Below, piece after piece: positions 5,041 through 5,406 of a stretch of DNA of 5,406 bases (position 1 is its first letter; each line of letters begins with the position of its first letter). A program made the position numbers and the translations under genes. The stretch is from the NCBI GenBank assembly GCA_003152955.1, contig PMBQ01000377.1, forward strand, positions 1-5,406, read 5' to 3'. This DNA comes from Candidatus Bathyarchaeota archaeon. Its GTDB lineage: Archaea > Thermoproteota > Bathyarchaeia > 40CM-2-53-6 > FEN-987. Under the pieces are notes generated by a model, which was not told where the DNA came from, did no database searches, and worked only from the letters and a program-made list of their open reading frames with translations.

Positions 5041-5406
5041 ATGAACCGAGTAGGGTCGGCCGTACTTCCCCTTCATCCGGGGCGGGCGCCAAGATATCTC
5101 TTTCAACGAATGAAGCGTCTTGGAGCCGAAATAGTGACAGTGGTTGTTGATGAATTCGGAAAAGACGAGCTTCTACGACGATTATCGAATCCCTTCTGGT
5201 TCCAATCGCTGGGATGTGTTCTAGGTTACGACTGGCACAGTTCCGGAGTAACGACTGTCCTGACGGCAGTTCTAAGAGAGGTTGTCGACCCAAAAGTGAC
5301 CGGCATTGCCGTCTGTGGTGGTAAGGGCAAGCGGTCGACGCAAAGCCCAAACGAGATACGCCAGTACGGAACACTCTTCCACCTTTCAAACGAACAGATA
5401 GAACGG
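5041..5406 (+). CDS. DUF763 family protein (3' partial)
   Basis: The open frame runs from ATG 5041 to the window end, giving 122 residues of a family usually about 350-420 long. The upstream frame closes at a TAG (5005-5007), and no other common start codon lies between. The N-terminal hallmarks of DUF763 (PF05559) are present: RVGSAVLPLHPGRAPRYLF (3-21), RMKRLGAEIV (23-32), a DEFGKDELLRRLSNPFWFQ block (37-55), GCVLGYDWHSSGVTT (58-72) and the glycine/lysine-rich VCGGKGKRS (91-99). The family is widespread in archaea and present in some bacteria. Its biochemical function is not established to my knowledge, and no signal peptide or membrane helix is visible, so it is probably cytoplasmic. The invariant-looking DWHSSG and GGKGK motifs could form an active or nucleotide-binding site, which is inference only. 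It follows the oxidoreductase gene by 189 bases and has its own promoter-like region. Confidence 0.88.
   Translation, partial: MNRVGSAVLPLHPGRAPRYLFQRMKRLGAEIVTVVVDEFGKDELLRRLSNPFWFQSLGCVLGYDWHSSGVTTVLTAVLREVVDPKVTGIAVCGGKGKRSTQSPNEIRQYGTLFHLSNEQIER

Noticed and set aside
5012..5389. 125-codon minus-strand open frame at the right end
   Set aside because: The opposite strand carries clear DUF763 motifs in an uninterrupted frame, so this is a shadow.
1..5406. tRNA, rRNA, CRISPR array, insertion sequence or toxin-antitoxin pair
   Set aside because: No cloverleaf, no regularly spaced repeats, no transposase motifs or target-site duplications, and no small paired genes were seen on either strand.

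Overview
The window looks archaeal, most likely a mesophilic thaumarchaeote (Nitrososphaeria) or a close relative. The strongest sign is a CFI-box protein (CVIATASYG at 1513-1539) whose following sequence, through SAGSSFMIVFNAWYYSFSP, matches from memory proteins common in Thaumarchaeota. Supporting signs are a DUF763 protein, a probable F420-dependent luciferase-like oxidoreductase, TTG starts, TATA-like boxes about 25-45 bases before starts, and T-tract terminators. The lineage is inferred from recognised motifs, not from a database search.

Layout. (1) Bases 2-2079 (+) hold a two-gene cell-surface operon. The first gene, cut at its 5' end, encodes Ig-like repeats, a Ser/Thr-rich stalk and a C-terminal membrane anchor. 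The second overlaps its stop codon and encodes a signal peptide, a second Ser/Thr stalk, a CFI box and several membrane segments. A hairpin followed by T6GT4 (2134-2173) closes the unit. (2) Bases 2221-3021 (+) encode an HpcH/HpaI-type class II aldolase with its catalytic residues intact. (3) A convergent gap (3022-3171) holds two hairpins. (4) Bases 3172-3606 (-) encode a hotdog-fold acyl-CoA thioesterase very like bacterial MenI/YdiI. (5) The divergent spacer 3607-3909 contains promoter-like elements and several inverted and direct repeats. (6) Bases 3910-4851 (+) encode the luciferase-like oxidoreductase. (7) Bases 5041-5406 (+) encode the N-terminal part of a DUF763 protein, cut by the window end and preceded by a perfect 10-base palindrome.

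How they fit together. The first two genes probably work together at the cell surface, because they are translationally coupled and both carry long Ser/Thr stalks. The other four genes look like separate transcription units. The thioesterase and the oxidoreductase share a divergent control region and could be co-regulated, but no common pathway is visible. No RNA gene, CRISPR array, insertion sequence or replication origin was seen. The least understood items are the CFI-box operon, the repeat-rich divergent promoter and the DUF763 gene.
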